DNA of 64,000 nucleotides from Meghimatium bilineatum (lineage: Eukaryota; Mollusca; Gastropoda; Stylommatophora; Philomycidae): assembly GCA_034231615.1 (NCBI GenBank), contig CM067310.1, forward strand, positions 3,888,510 through 3,952,509, read 5' to 3'. Under the pieces are notes generated by a model. That model saw only the letters and a list, made by a program, of their open reading frames with translations, made no database searches and was not told where the DNA came from. Shown in pieces: positions 56,001 to 62,599 of the stretch. A program made the translations under genes and the position numbers. Positions within the stretch are counted from its first letter, which is position 1, and each line of letters opens with the position of its first letter.

Positions 56001-57257
56001 AACAATATTGGCGACTGTTAAACTTGGCTGTCGAAATGCGTTGTCGTGGTTTACAGCATGGCTTTGGGTCAGTGACCCTATATGGGATGGGACAGCCAAC
56101 TCCATCCCATAACCTCCTTAGTCGCCTTTTATGATATGCGTGAAGGTAAACAGTGTTGCTATTCTTTGCTCCTCTTTCAGGCTCCGGAATCACACGGGTT
56201 GGCTGTCGAATTATTTCAACCACTGCCATGACTGTATTTAGCTGTGCAGAAATTACATTATTTTAATCATGTCGAAATCGGATGTGCTAGGCCTACAAGT
56301 CGCATAATGGTGGCACAACGTAATCACGCTCCTGGCGGAAATCGCACAGATATCTGTGATGGTTACAATGGAGCGAACTTACAATGGAGCGAACGCAAAA
56401 CAAATAAACATGATTTTAATGTTATGTGGTCAGGAATGCACGCCAGCGATGCTAGACACTCGTAACTCCGTCCTGCTGGTCTTGCGTCATGAGATAGAGC
56501 TCCGATTGTAGATACAAACGGTCTGCTAGAATACCAATAATCCTGCCGTAGATTTCCACGTATATGCCAAGAATTTTTTTACATTTGTCCAAAGTTGATT
56601 TATAGGTCTCTGCCTATAAATGAGTACAGCTCAATTTTTTTTAAAAATATTATGTCAATGCCAGTAACAGATTACAAGAGTAAACTTATTGGGGTTTTAT
56701 TTTAACAGGAAAAAAACCACCAGTGACTCACATATTTTTGCCTGTGTATATATTGGTAGGTATATATACGTATGCGCAAAAAATATATTTGAAATCACGT
56801 CACTACATATATGTATGAAATGTACCTTGTGTGAGATATATTTAGTAACAATATCACTACAGCAACTATATTTCTGATGCACATAGCAATTTCGATTATC
56901 ATCGTAATTGGTCCGCGAAGTGTTAAAACTTTGGAGTGGAAGTTAGGTAAATCAAAGGTATTGGTGATTAATATTCATTCCACGTGGGTGGAGTACTCCA
57001 AGAAGACAAATCAACCGATACTCAAAAGACTGTTGCCAGTTACTGGAGTAGCAACATAACAAATCAGTTACTGAAACATCAGCTCAACCATTGATCACGG
57101 ATTTGTTTTAGGGATTCCACTGCTTTAACTAGTTTATATTTTTTGTGATGATAATTAGATGAATTTTCATTTTACAGACAAATCCCCAAGAAGGTCACCA
57201 AAACAGTCCCCGAGACAGCGGCGAAATTTGAGGTCTACGGGCTCCGGGGAGGAGTAG
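34927..57257 (+). CDS. SSR1: Translocon-associated protein subunit alpha (TRAP-alpha), nine coding exons
   Basis: TRAP-alpha is a subunit of the ER membrane complex that sits beside the Sec61 channel and aids protein translocation. Exons: 34927-35002, 39171-39292, 41401-41497, 42641-42768, 45634-45765, 47168-47247, 52983-53061, 55823-55922, 57178-57257. They total 894 nt (297 residues plus TAG), and all introns are GT..AG. The human protein is 286 residues. Signal peptide about 1-34 (LLLLVMPTTVLF core, AFA|QD cleavage). An acidic stretch follows (about 36-80), then the lumenal domain with GFTNKG, RYPQDY, QATFEY, RPFGL, LNYKD and DGLDGET-like EGLDGET. N141 (NFT) and N196 (NET) match the two glycosylation sites of mammalian TRAP-alpha. 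The membrane span is about 213-231, and a basic tail ends SPRRSPKQSPRQRR...SGEE. The gene looks intact. Introns carry many transposons but none interrupts an exon. Confidence 0.97.
35220..35860. other. SSR1 intron 1, G-rich tracts
   Basis: G runs of 4-14 bases recur at about 35230, 35650, 35735, 35760, 35797 and 35820-35840 on the sense strand, and could form G-quadruplexes. A GC-richer segment at 35230-35600 has no repeat partner apart from a CCGGCGTC block that recurs inverted at about 36391. Confidence 0.4.
36340..37020. repeat. Interleaved inverted repeats in SSR1 intron 1
   Basis: Arm A, about 36440-36530 (GATTTCCGT...AATGAAATTAATGGCTGCCG), is inverted at 36785-36860 (GGCAGCCATTAATTTCATTG...GGAAATCC). 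Arm B, about 36670-36765 (AATAATCGCTCACTACAAAT, CATAGGAAATTATGTAAATT), is inverted at 36925-37015. A further pair (TGTGTGATTTGGCAAGCTTA near 36590 and TAAGCTTGCCAGATCACACA at 37562) lies outside. The arms interleave, so this is not one simple hairpin. It may be several insertions of a fold-back element. Confidence 0.6.
38329..38679 (-). other. Unrecognised 116-codon open frame inside SSR1 intron 1
   Basis: The frame runs antisense to SSR1 with a balanced, non-repetitive composition (Cys and Lys rich; includes GALFVEFCQVDGVPGSKSC and ARKRDLMKIITGSKNIPKDN). It starts with ATG, but I see no clear acceptor or promoter and know no family match. It could be an eroded transposon frame or chance. Confidence 0.25.
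38865..39125 (-). mobile_element. SINE-5 copy in SSR1 intron 1
   Basis: CCCATGGCGGCAGCCTGTCA, GGGGATGAAGATAACTGTAC, TTTACTTTCCCTAACTCC, GTGGAGTCAACTGGAGGAGT and GTCAACTAGACTACCACACT give the SINE-5 order in reverse. The head lies at the right, about 45 bp before the exon 2 acceptor, so this insertion sits close to the branch-point region. Confidence 0.75.
39171..39292 (+). CDS. SSR1: SSR1 coding exon 2 (residues 26-66)
   Basis: Acceptor TTTTGTGTTTCAG at 39170. It encodes ARGLNVAFAQDAMEG, then a very acidic stretch (EDDEVTVETETADDITPEEE). The acidic lumenal N-terminus is a hallmark of TRAP-alpha. Donor AAAAG|GTGATA, phase 0. Confidence 0.95.
39655..39790 (-). mobile_element. RTE-like LINE 3' end with ATG-type tail, intron 2
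   Basis: On the minus strand CTAGCAGAGTGCTCCACC, AAGGCAAGAGACCATTGG and CAGCCAACCTTCGTTGCGGA encode A-E-C-S-T-K-A-R-D-H-W-R-S-I-A-A-N-L-R-C-G-D-G-T, a LINE C-terminus. It is followed by (ATG)n (plus-strand ATCATCATC at 39678). Such short-repeat tails are usual for RTE elements. Confidence 0.65.
40205..40315 (+). mobile_element. RTE-like LINE 3' end, inverted relative to 39655
   Basis: GTCTAGCAGAGTGCACCACC, AAGACAAGAGACGGG, CAGCCAACCTTCGTTATAGA and ATGGCACTTGATGATGAGG are the same tail as 39655-39790 on the other strand. The two copies form an inverted pair about 420 bp apart within intron 2. Confidence 0.6.
41401..41497 (+). CDS. SSR1: SSR1 coding exon 3 (residues 67-98)
   Basis: Acceptor TTGCCCACAG. 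It encodes the end of the acidic region and the start of the folded lumenal part (SPDADTFILFTKPNNPL; human SPSADTTILF). Donor TTAG|GTAAGA, phase 1. Confidence 0.95.
41553..41640 (-). mobile_element. SINE-2 fragment in intron 3
   Basis: ATTCATTCTCAGACTCCCAC, AGGACCTCTCATGTTGCAGG and ACAATAGTCCTACTAAATTT match the tail half of SINE-2. The rest is replaced by LINE sequence from 41640. Confidence 0.65.
41640..42094 (+). mobile_element. RTE/BovB-like LINE 3' fragment in intron 3
   Basis: In pieces it reads QVDNFKYLCTILTSSDDW, IKSILLYGCQAWMANKRAQC, FLRMMKIPWTAKKTNIEVL, then EHLVTIRKIKGR. This is the same region as 15950-16500. It has stops and indels. It is cut off at the KIKGR codons, where the array at 42095 begins. 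Confidence 0.75.
42095..42472. repeat. 39/42-bp minisatellite at the LINE break, about 10 copies
   Basis: The unit is ATAGAAATGACATTTTTATA, TTAGCTAAAG, (TTG), TCTGTTATA, present with and without the 3-bp TTG. One copy is internally shortened. Both unit sizes are multiples of three, so a 128-codon frame (YNRNDIFILAKVVC repeats) stays open as an artefact. Confidence 0.9.
42641..42768 (+). CDS. SSR1: SSR1 coding exon 4 (residues 99-141)
   Basis: Acceptor TTACATCAACAG. It encodes ELPAGKQVRILIGFTNKG, then LRYPQDYSFFLQN, the best conserved block of the family. The final Asn codon plus exon 5 forms the NFT glycosylation sequon. Donor AAT|GTAAGT. Confidence 0.97.
43455..43575 (-). mobile_element. 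SINE-2 fragment in intron 4
   Basis: TTCATTCTCAAACTCTCTAT, ACCAAAGTCCTACAAGATTT and GTAGTCCAGAGAATGGAAGT follow the SINE-2 order. The head end is lost. Confidence 0.65.
44070..44330 (+). mobile_element. SINE-5 copy with tRNA-like head, intron 4
   Basis: The head is GAGTGCGGTTGCCTAGTTGA, TAGTGTGCTTGCC and ATGTTTTAAATCACATTTG, resembling degenerate A and B boxes. The body has GTAAATGGGTACCTGGCGCA, AAGCAAGGAAGGGAAC, GTACGTGAAG and CCGACGGCAGGTTGCTGCCA. I take this as the best whole copy of SINE-5. Confidence 0.75.
44485..44735 (+). mobile_element. SINE-3 copy in intron 4
   Basis: GGGGCCCGAAAGGGAAGCAA, TTTACCTTCCATGCATGTCG, TAAGAGGTGACTAAGGGGGG, CATATAGGGTCAGTGACCCA, CGCAGATATCGCAGCAATGC, and an end GAGTTTAAGAACAAACGCAG. 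It is well preserved, with the tail already mutated (AAAAAGAAG). Confidence 0.85.
44920..45190 (+). mobile_element. SINE-3-related subfamily copy, intron 4
   Basis: CAAACATGTTGTAGTAGGGA, GACAACTTGTCATCTG, TTGTCACATCTTGTCTCAAC and TCTTCTATCAAG match 31085-31215. The end TTTGAGAATGAATTCAGAAG matches the common SINE-3 3' end. Confidence 0.55.
45634..45765 (+). CDS. SSR1: SSR1 coding exon 5 (residues 142-185)
   Basis: Acceptor ATTTCTATTTCAG. It encodes FTTMNYNSVIHAKHQATFEY and SARPFGLTIILNYKDS (human GGRPFGLVINLNYKDL). Phase 0 on both sides. Donor TCA|GTATGT. Confidence 0.97.
45853..46015 (-). mobile_element. SINE-2 copy in intron 5
   Basis: CTTCTTCTTCGGCGTTCATT to GACACATCCGTCTTCGG on the plus strand, full length. 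The flanks GGTGTTACTCT (45847-45857) and GGTGTTACTCT (46016-46026) are an 11-bp direct repeat, a clean target-site duplication. Confidence 0.85.
46610..46664 (+). mobile_element. SINE-3 copy, first part, split by LINE (intron 5)
   Basis: ATCGCAGCTGAGCTGTAACC, ATGACAGTTCATTCCAGACT and ATATCCTGTT match the SINE-3 segment CTGTAAACCATGACACAACG..GGACTACATCCTG. It resumes at 46976. Confidence 0.75.
46665..46975 (-). mobile_element. GAA-tailed LINE 3' fragment nested in SINE-3, 12-bp TSD
   Basis: Minus-strand translation: TIFRLRTGHCRLLGHLYRLR, CPCGSGTQTPEHILQDCPTY, QQTWPED, then a stop. It is the same C-terminal domain as 5563-5935, with the C-x-C...H-x-x-x-x-C pattern. Its 3' end reads TGAACGCAGAAGAAGAAGAA, identical in kind to the SINE-2 and SINE-3 tails. 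CTATATCCTGTT (46653-46664) and CTATACCCTGTT (46976-46987) are the duplicated target. Confidence 0.85.
46976..47015 (+). mobile_element. SINE-3 copy, last part
   Basis: CTATACCCTGTTAATCTGCA and GGAGTTTGAGAATGAACAAA complete the SINE-3 copy begun at 46610. Confidence 0.75.
47168..47247 (+). CDS. SSR1: SSR1 coding exon 6 (residues 186-211)
   Basis: Acceptor TATTCTAATACAG. It encodes EGNVYQNSVFNETIQVVEPD and then EGLDGE. It carries the second sequon (NET). It ends in phase 2 with donor AAAC|GTAGGT. Reading through instead would meet a stop at once, which supports this donor. Confidence 0.95.
49160..49312 (+). mobile_element. Penelope-like terminal fragment inside the 942-bp units (fossil)
   Basis: The segment from CAGCAATCTATATAAAGATC to ACCTGTGTTTTACGTAA resembles the Penelope-like terminal sequence at 61870-61999 (CTTTTGGTT..., ACCCACTAGTTTT, GTCGTGTCTGA, ATATAAACCTGTGTTTTA). 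It is bracketed by GTACATTTTAATT and GTGCATTTTAATT. It recurs at about 50100-50250 and 51020-51180. The left-most partial unit lacks it. Confidence 0.65.
51181..52100. mobile_element. piggyBac-like non-autonomous DNA transposon (920 bp)
   Basis: The element begins CCTTTAGGCCCC and ends GGGCTCTAAAGG. The first seven bases (CCTTTAG) are exactly inverted at the end (CTAAAGG), and the inverted match extends imperfectly. It is flanked by TTAA on both sides (51177-51180, 52101-52104), the invariant piggyBac target. Sister units at 49303-49320 and 50245-50262 hold the empty site (GTTTTACGTAAGTGCATTTT). There is no transposase frame. A CATGG|GTAAGTG string near 51483 could be the first exon and donor left from a longer parent. 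It looks internally deleted and mobilised in trans. Confidence 0.85.
52708..52795 (-). mobile_element. SINE-1 fragment in intron 6
   Basis: GAGGATTGGCTTGACTATAA, GTCGAGAGCACCTCTCATAG and GAGTTACTCCGTAG correspond to the 3' portion of SINE-1. The head is absent. Confidence 0.6.
52983..53061 (+). CDS. SSR1: SSR1 coding exon 7, membrane span (residues 212-238)
   Basis: Acceptor TTTTCTATTTTCAAG. The exon completes a Thr codon, then encodes FFLYIFLAAIVILLLVGAQQ and LVSNFG, matching the human span [20 protein letters not shown]. Donor GGC|GTGAGT, phase 0. Confidence 0.95.
53877..54350 (-). mobile_element. RTE/BovB-like LINE, C-terminal end and tail (intron 7)
   Basis: The minus-strand frame 54238-53885 reads MWFYRRMLRIPWTARKTNVE, SSFFGHFMRQAGLENIITTG, KIEGTRDRGRQREKILDSLT and WRDMTAYATRHGT-stop, the classic BovB/RTE polyprotein end. 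It is followed by a (TGA)n tail (plus-strand ATCATCATCATC at 53877-53888). It is the continuation of the RT frame at 54351-55475. Confidence 0.9.
54351..55475 (-). mobile_element. RTE/BovB-like LINE reverse transcriptase, 5' truncated (intron 7)
   Basis: One open frame of 374 codons covers the RT domain. The palm motif FIDYTKAFD is at residues 178-186, RQGCVLSP at 238-245, and the catalytic NLRYADD ends at 280, followed by GLFLNIKKTEVMVIS. The order and wording follow BovB-type RTs. The endonuclease domain is missing (5' truncation near 55475). The frame slips near 54450, after HQFNY, where the expected leucine-glycine turn is deleted, and the C-terminal part continues in another frame. It is the most complete LINE in the window but cannot be autonomous. 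Confidence 0.9.
55823..55922 (+). CDS. SSR1: SSR1 coding exon 8, cytosolic tail (residues 239-271)
   Basis: Acceptor TATATATTTTACAG. It encodes RKHLTKPRQPVELGTQNSDV, then DYDWLPKETLQGL (human DVDMSWIPQETLNQI). Donor TTGA|GTAAGT, phase 1. Confidence 0.95.
56025..56195 (-). mobile_element. SINE-3 fragment in intron 8
   Basis: GGCTTTGGGTCAGTGACCCT, ATATGGGATGGGACAGCC, CTCCTTAGTCGCC, GTAAACAGTGTTGCTATTCT and TTGCTCC on the plus strand. This is the head two-thirds of SINE-3. The tail end is replaced at about 56030. Confidence 0.75.
57178..57257 (+). CDS. SSR1: SSR1 coding exon 9 with stop (residues 272-297)
   Basis: Acceptor TTTTCATTTTACAG. It encodes NKSPRRSPKQSPRQRRNLRS, then TGSGEE and TAG. 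It corresponds to the human [22 protein letters not shown] end. The repeated S-P-R/K motifs are potential phosphorylation sites (inference). Confidence 0.95.
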
Positions 57258-57346
57258 ATCCTTCTAGAAAGATAGCAGCCATTTCTGTGTCATGTTTGTG
57301 TTGGATATATGTGTCTGTACTAGTTTTAAATTCTTATATTTATCAT

Positions 57347-57352
57347 AATAAA
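57347..57352 (+). terminator. SSR1: SSR1 polyadenylation signal
   Basis: AATAAA lies 90 bases after the stop codon, with TTTTCATTCTCAG and then a T/GT-rich stretch downstream. It is the first canonical hexamer in the 3' UTR. Confidence 0.75.
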
Positions 57353-57359
57353 TATTTTC

Positions 57360-57855
57360 ATTCTCAGAACTTGTTGAATGCATTTACTGTTTTTACATGT
57401 TTAATCAAATATTAAATTCTGTGAAAGTAGTTTAATTTGGAGAGAATAACAGATGAAATTGTCAATAGTTGTTGGCTATAACTGGTCAGGCATTAAATTT
57501 TACTTCTGTGATGTATGATTGATAGTGAATGTAAACAGCTTCAAATTATTTTATGTTTGTTTAACAGAGATGTGATTGTGATTGCTGCGGCCATATATTT
57601 GTGTTATTTTTCATGTGACGGTGGTGGTTTGTTACAGCCGCACAAATTTGAAAGTGTTGCTCATTTATGTTTTATTATTTAGTATTGGACATCTGGCTGT
57701 TCCTTTTATCATAGTCTAGAGTACTTTACATTGAAATAGGGGCATGTTGCACTGTTTCTGATAGTTTTTAACTGGCATGAGATCTGGGCTGCTTGTGACA
57801 CTTTCATCCCATGGGAGTAGCTGTCTACTGAAGGTTTTGTGGCATATACTCTGTG
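57360..57855. other. Downstream flank of SSR1, no feature
   Basis: T-rich sequence without repeats. An extended 3' UTR cannot be excluded. Confidence 0.3.
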
Positions 57856-57859
57856 TTCT

Positions 57860-57975
57860 TATTCAGCGCGGTGGTCCTACTAGATTTCCAGCAGGATGTA
57901 GTCCATAGAATGGAAATGCATTCTCTTTCTGTTTTATTTGCGCCAGTGGCCTAACACATCCGATCTGCCTTCAGC
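57860..57975 (-). mobile_element. SINE-2 fragment
   Basis: TTCAGCGCGGTGGTCCTACT, AGATTTCCAGCAGGATGTAG, GTTTTATTTGCGCCAGTGGC and CTAACACATCCG. The first third of the plus-strand order (the tail side) is deleted after TTCAGCG. Confidence 0.75.
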
Positions 57976-58214
57976 TATTCTCTGGTCATGTTGTGTACTG
58001 TTAAAAGACTTTAACTCTTTTTCATCATAATGTACCTCGATCTCCTGTGTTTTCCTTATGGCTCTGTCTTCTTTTGTCACGACATAGAAATATTTATCTT
58101 GCTATTTGATCCCAGTCAGACTTTGTTTTTGTTATAGTTTTATATCAGTTTCGTATATTACTGACAAGATATGTATACAATAGTATTTCACTATACACAG
58201 ACATTGTGCATTCA

Positions 58215-58385
58215 TTCTCCCGCAGAATGTAGTGCTTGTTATATCATGGTTTACAGCATTGTTCGATATCTGCCTTTCGGCCTGGGACAAACTCCAACCC
58301 GATAACCTCCTTAGTCACCTCTTGTGATATACATGAAAGGGGTAAACAGTGTTGCTATTCTTTGCTCCCCTTGCAATCCAGAGCC
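58215..58385 (-). mobile_element. SINE-3 fragment
   Basis: GAATGTAGTGCTTGTTATAT, CATGGTTTACAGCATTG, CTGCCTTTCGGCCTGGGACA, CTCCTTAGTCACCTCTTGTG and GTAAACAGTGTTGCTATTCT. An internal deletion removes the TATAGGGTCAGTG block. Confidence 0.7.
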
Positions 58386-58389
58386 TACT

Positions 58390-59795
58390 TATTTTCCATC
58401 ACTCGGGGTGTACACAAATTTTGTAGTCTTTACAAATTTGTATAAAATCGAACTAGCCTTGAAATGTTCTATGTATCATAATGAATGTTTGCGTTTTCAG
58501 AATGAATTTAAAAGCCACATTTATTTCAAGAGAGAAATTCTACTTATTATAATGCTATGCCTAGATTTGCATTACTTTCTATGGATCACAAAATCTTATC
58601 AAACATCCGATTTCCTCATGATTGACTTATAAATGATGTTTATAGACGATCATGGGTTCTCCCATTTTGGAGTAGAGTAATGTCCTGGGTGAGATATTTT
58701 TATTGACGCTATCGCTACAGTTGCTGTATTTTTGAAGTATAACAGTTTCGTTGATCGCCGGGGTTTTATAATGAAATTTAGTGACTCGAACTTGGTCAAT
58801 TGGGGGGGAGGGAGATTTATAAATGGTCGCACCTTATTCAAAACTCCAGAAAAGTGTAGCTTCTAGTGTGTTAACAAAATCAAAGGTGCCTTGTGTTTGC
58901 ATCATTTGATAATGTCAGAAGTGTATTCTATGAGAGAAAATCAGTGTTTGAATTTGTATAGGATTGCATTTACTCATTTCTTTGTTACCTAATATAGTAG
59001 CTTCGCCTCTTCTTTCATGTGCTAATGTCTTTATCTGCAGTGTTGTTGTTGTTTTTTTAACATAGTGGCAATCAAAGAAACTTTTCGCACGGAAGTTTGA
59101 AGTTATCCAAATGGATTAGATAAATTTCTATACCTTGTAAATATGTTGACATTAAATATGCATAGTTTCAATGTTATGATTACCACAGATTGTGAGCAAT
59201 TAGCTCTTGTTTCCTATGTTAGTTTCTCTAGAGCACAGGTGTAAAAACTTTTTGTGCATGGTTGGATTTAGTTTGGTTTGTTTTTTTGTGGTATGGGGTA
59301 AAAATGTTTTTTTTAGTCCCCTGATCCAGATAATGTTTTCTGAGCTAAGTCTATTGAATATAATACTTTTACAATCAACCTGGTTGGCTGTATTTTTTCC
59401 ACCCTGCTCTAGAGCTTGTCTTACCCAGATTTTGACTCTCAGGGATGTGCAATACTTTACATGAAAATTTCCTACTCAGAAGTGCTATCTCAGTAAAAGG
59501 CATACATTTTGCATGGTTTGGACATGTGTGCCACATAATTTGTTCTGAAAATACTGCAGGGAACCGTTGAAAGTAGAAGACATAAAACAAAAGCATGGGC
59601 AAGACGATTTATCCCCATTCCTGTAGAAAAAGCGTTATAGATAAATATCTATCAACTACCAAAAGGATCATTCTGTTTTTCAGCTCCTTGTGCACTAGAG
59701 TAATTTTTCCAAAACATCATTCCTTAATCTGTTTAAATAATTAGAACGAAAAATAATACCAACGGTCTTGCATGTTCTTTACAGAAAATCTGTAC
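58390..59795. other. No gene; one weak repeat pairing
   Basis: 58675-58775 resembles 56835-56905 in SSR1 intron 8 (GGTGAGATAT...ATCGCTACAGTTGCTGTATT and TGTGAGATAT...ATCACTACAGCAACTATATT). The rest is AT-rich without signal. Confidence 0.3.
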
Positions 59796-59799
59796 TGGT

Positions 59800-60035
59800 C
59801 GATAGGTTCAGTTCATAGAGGATTAACTTCACTGTACTCTGTTTCCCACATGCACTCCATCACTCAACGTAGAGGCACACCACCTGCCAAAAGTACCACT
59901 CAAGTATGTAACTCCGTAGTTTCAAGCAATAATCTACAGGGATCTCCACAAAAATCCACATTGTAAACAAAACAACATGAGCCAGATTCGAACCCATAAC
60001 CTCTTGAATACAAAATGAACAGCTTAACCACTATG
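59800..60035 (-). mobile_element. SINE-1 copy
   Basis: ATTAACTTCACTGTACTCTG, TGTAACTCCGTAGTTTCAAG, AATCTACAGGGATCTCC, CACATTGTAAACAAAACAAC, GATTCGAACCCATAACCTCT and AGCTTAACCACTA give the SINE-1 order on the minus strand. It ends inside the head. Confidence 0.8.
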
Positions 60036-60414
60036 AATATTCATGTTTTGCCACATCTGGGTTGTTTGAATTTGGTTTAGATGTCGCATTCCTCTCCAGT
60101 ATTGCCCTGAAAGTACTGTACTTTATTCATTCCAGTACATTTGTTACCAGTCATCAAATACAACAATTTTAGCATCCTACATATTAAACTAACAACATTC
60201 ATCATTATTCAGCCTTTATTTGTATTTTCTGTGTTGTCTTGTTCATTCAATGTTTAGCCAGTGATAGTTGTATTTTATTTTGATTAGTTCATTTATTTTC
60301 ATACTAGCTATCCCATACTTGGTTGGGTTCACTCAATATGAAAATTTCATTTATGTTCATAAATTTTGGATGTAATAGAATTATCAGAAACATTCTTTCC
60401 GGAACGAAATTTAC

Positions 60415-60605
60415 TTCTGTATTTGTTCTCAAACTCCTGCAGGATGTTGCTCAGAAAATGGAATGCTTTGTGTCATGGTTTACGCCTGACATCCAGCTTT
60501 AGCATACCTTCTGGACCACTTTGACACTGTGGAATTTGACAGCCACCACAAGACCGTAGTCAGCTCTTATGACATGCATGAGAGTGTAATGTGTTTCTGG
60601 GCCTT
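60415..60605 (-). mobile_element. SINE-3 fragment
   Basis: GTATTTGTTCTCAAACTCCT, GCAGGATGTTGCTCAGAAAA, GTCATGGTTTACGCCTGACA and GTAGTCAGCTCTTATGACAT. It is diverged, with an internal deletion. Confidence 0.65.
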
Positions 60606-60609
60606 GTAT

Positions 60610-61105
60610 CTAGATGTCTGTGCATCGACCCAGCATTTTTAATTAAAGGTTTTCTTTACATTCAATAGTTTGCAATTGCTTTGAACAACTTCCTTCCGGC
60701 CGACATTAGAACCTTCAACATCAAAGAATCATGCCCCTTAACATGTTCAAAAACCTCACTGTTCTTGTTACATTGTTTTATCCTGCTTTTACGTCACTTC
60801 AAAATATAAATAATTTATATTGATAAATGGTCAACAAGTGCAGAAATTTAAATATCTTGGCTTGGAGACTTTTACTTATGATGGACAGAAAGATCAGGGC
60901 AATTATTCAAAAAGTCAACTACATAAATTAGTTTAACCATTCTTGAAATATAAATCTATCCTATTTGAAATTTCGCTCATCACGCCAACATTGTTTTATT
61001 AATGTCAGACGTGATGCAGTACCACCGCTATTTCTAGCACATTGTTTATCTAATATGACAATCAATACAAGATAACTGCGTGAAACGTAACAACAATTGT
61101 ACTTA
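60610..61105. other. No gene recognised
   Basis: A short stretch (GCAGAAATTTAAATATCTTG, then GCTTGGAGAC near 60840) reads QKFKYLGLET, which looks like a tiny LINE RT remnant. The rest is unassigned. Confidence 0.3.
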
Positions 61106-61109
61106 CGTA

Positions 61110-61790
61110 AAACACAGGTTTATATAATCACTTCAATCAGACGTGATATACTATAACTAAAATAGTGGGTAATGATGTGCACACAAGAAAACATACAAAA
61201 TAATTACAATACACAAATCATTTTCAATGTTTCAACCAAAAGGCCTTTATCAAGATATACAGAAAACATCAAAAGACGAATGGAAAAATTATCACAACAA
61301 ACAAACTTATCCCAACAGAAATGAGATGCAGGAAGTACATAAAAAACGTAAATATATTTGTAAATGAAACAAACAAAAAGATGAGTAAATGACGGAACAA
61401 ATAGACTAAAGACAACCCAGTACTAGACTTAAGAGTGGTCAGAATTGAGTCCAAAAGGATTGAGTGCACCCAATTCAAAAATGAGACGACTTTCTAGAGC
61501 GTACCTAGATCTATCATCGGTGGTGCTGTACCTGAGTATCAAAAGCACCATGATGACCATCGCCGTTGAAGTGTGTGGCCTGTGATTGATTGCATGAAGA
61601 TGATTACAAAAGCATTCGCTCAATGTTAAGCTGGTTTCCCCAATGTACTGTTTGCCGCAGTATTTACATATGATCATGTAAATGACATTACTGGACTCAC
61701 ATGTAAAGGCCTCACCGATGGAGAAAGTGGTCTTGGGAAATGAATGTCCTTTCATTTCCACATATATTTATGTTTTTTTATGTACTTACG
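61110..61790 (-). mobile_element. Penelope-like retroelement remnant with GIY-YIG domain (fossil)
   Basis: The minus-strand frame at 61761-61429 contains NVIYMIICKYCGKQYIGETS, a GIY-YIG nuclease core in the form typical of Penelope-like elements (V-I-Y, C-K..CG-K-Q-Y-I-G-E-T). A His/Asn-rich segment follows (CNHLHAINH). Downstream on the same strand comes terminal-repeat-like sequence (about 61270-61110). No RT domain is present, so this is a 3' piece of a broken element. Penelope-like elements are the only common retroelements that use this endonuclease. Confidence 0.8.
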
Positions 61791-61809
61791 GCATCTCATT
61801 TCTATATTT

Positions 61810-62000
61810 TCGTTGGATACGTTTGTTTGTTGTGATAATTTTTCCATTCGTCGTCTTTTGATGTTTTGTGTGTATCTTGATAAAGACCTTTTGGTTGAAA
61901 CGTTGAATATGATTTGTATATTGATTCGTTACCCACTAGTTTTAGTTATAGTCTGTCGTGTCTGATTGAAGCGATTATATAAACCTGTGTTTTATGTAAG
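61810..62000 (+). mobile_element. Inverted copy of the Penelope-like terminal sequence (fossil)
   Basis: TTTCCATTCGTCGTCTTTTG, ATCTTGATAAAGACCTTTTG, GTTGAAACGTTGAATATG, TACCCACTAGTTTTAG and ATATAAACCTGTGTTTTATG are the reverse complement of 61110-61290. Inverted terminal pieces around one coding fragment are a known Penelope-like arrangement. Confidence 0.7.
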
Positions 62001-62032
62001 AATAATTAATCTAATATGAAAGACTATGTAAG

Positions 62033-62035
<3 letters not shown>

Positions 62036-62080
<45 letters not shown>
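62036..62080. repeat. (TA)n microsatellite
   Basis: About 22 TA dinucleotides directly after the Penelope-like remnant. Confidence 0.95.
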
Positions 62081-62082
<2 letters not shown>

Positions 62083-62595
62083 ACTTCACCGTCACTGCAA
62101 AATAATACAAAAAGACTTCACATAAGGATCAAACATACTTTATTTGGTCTCAAAATGACATTACAAATATACATGTGCATGCTTACTTATTTCTAGTTTA
62201 TTTACAGAAGTCTATTGATCAACATTTTCAAAAAAATGTAACCTTGCTGTAGTGACAAATCTTGATTGATAACAACACAAGCGCTACAGAATGTGTCCAC
62301 TTTTGCTGTATATCTCTGGACTCCAGCAGTTGGTCAAGTTTTGTTATGCCCACCGCACCGCTAGCTGGACTCTACACTTTTAAGTTTCCAGGTGGACAAA
62401 ATAAGTGGAATCCCTTGTCTAGAAAGTGTATCAATCCTGAGTCTAAATCGGCAGTTACCCAGCACGGCTCATATGGAAGAGATTACGACTCTCTGTATCT
62501 TGTGTTGTCAATAAGCTTGGTTGGTGAACTTCTACTGTGCCAACTAGGCTGTCCAGCAACTTCTCTCTTTGTCAACCACTATCTCTTCTCACCCT
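62080..62595. other. No gene recognised
   Basis: A 123-codon open frame (62262-62633) overlaps the start of the SINE-3 fragment and shows no family features, so I treat it as chance. Confidence 0.3.
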
Positions 62596-62599
62596 ATCT

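Noticed and set aside
61744-61965. A 73-residue gene next to the Penelope-like remnant
   Set aside because: It is a translation of the inverted terminal sequence of that element, and the same DNA occurs at 13125 and in intron 6 without a conserved frame.
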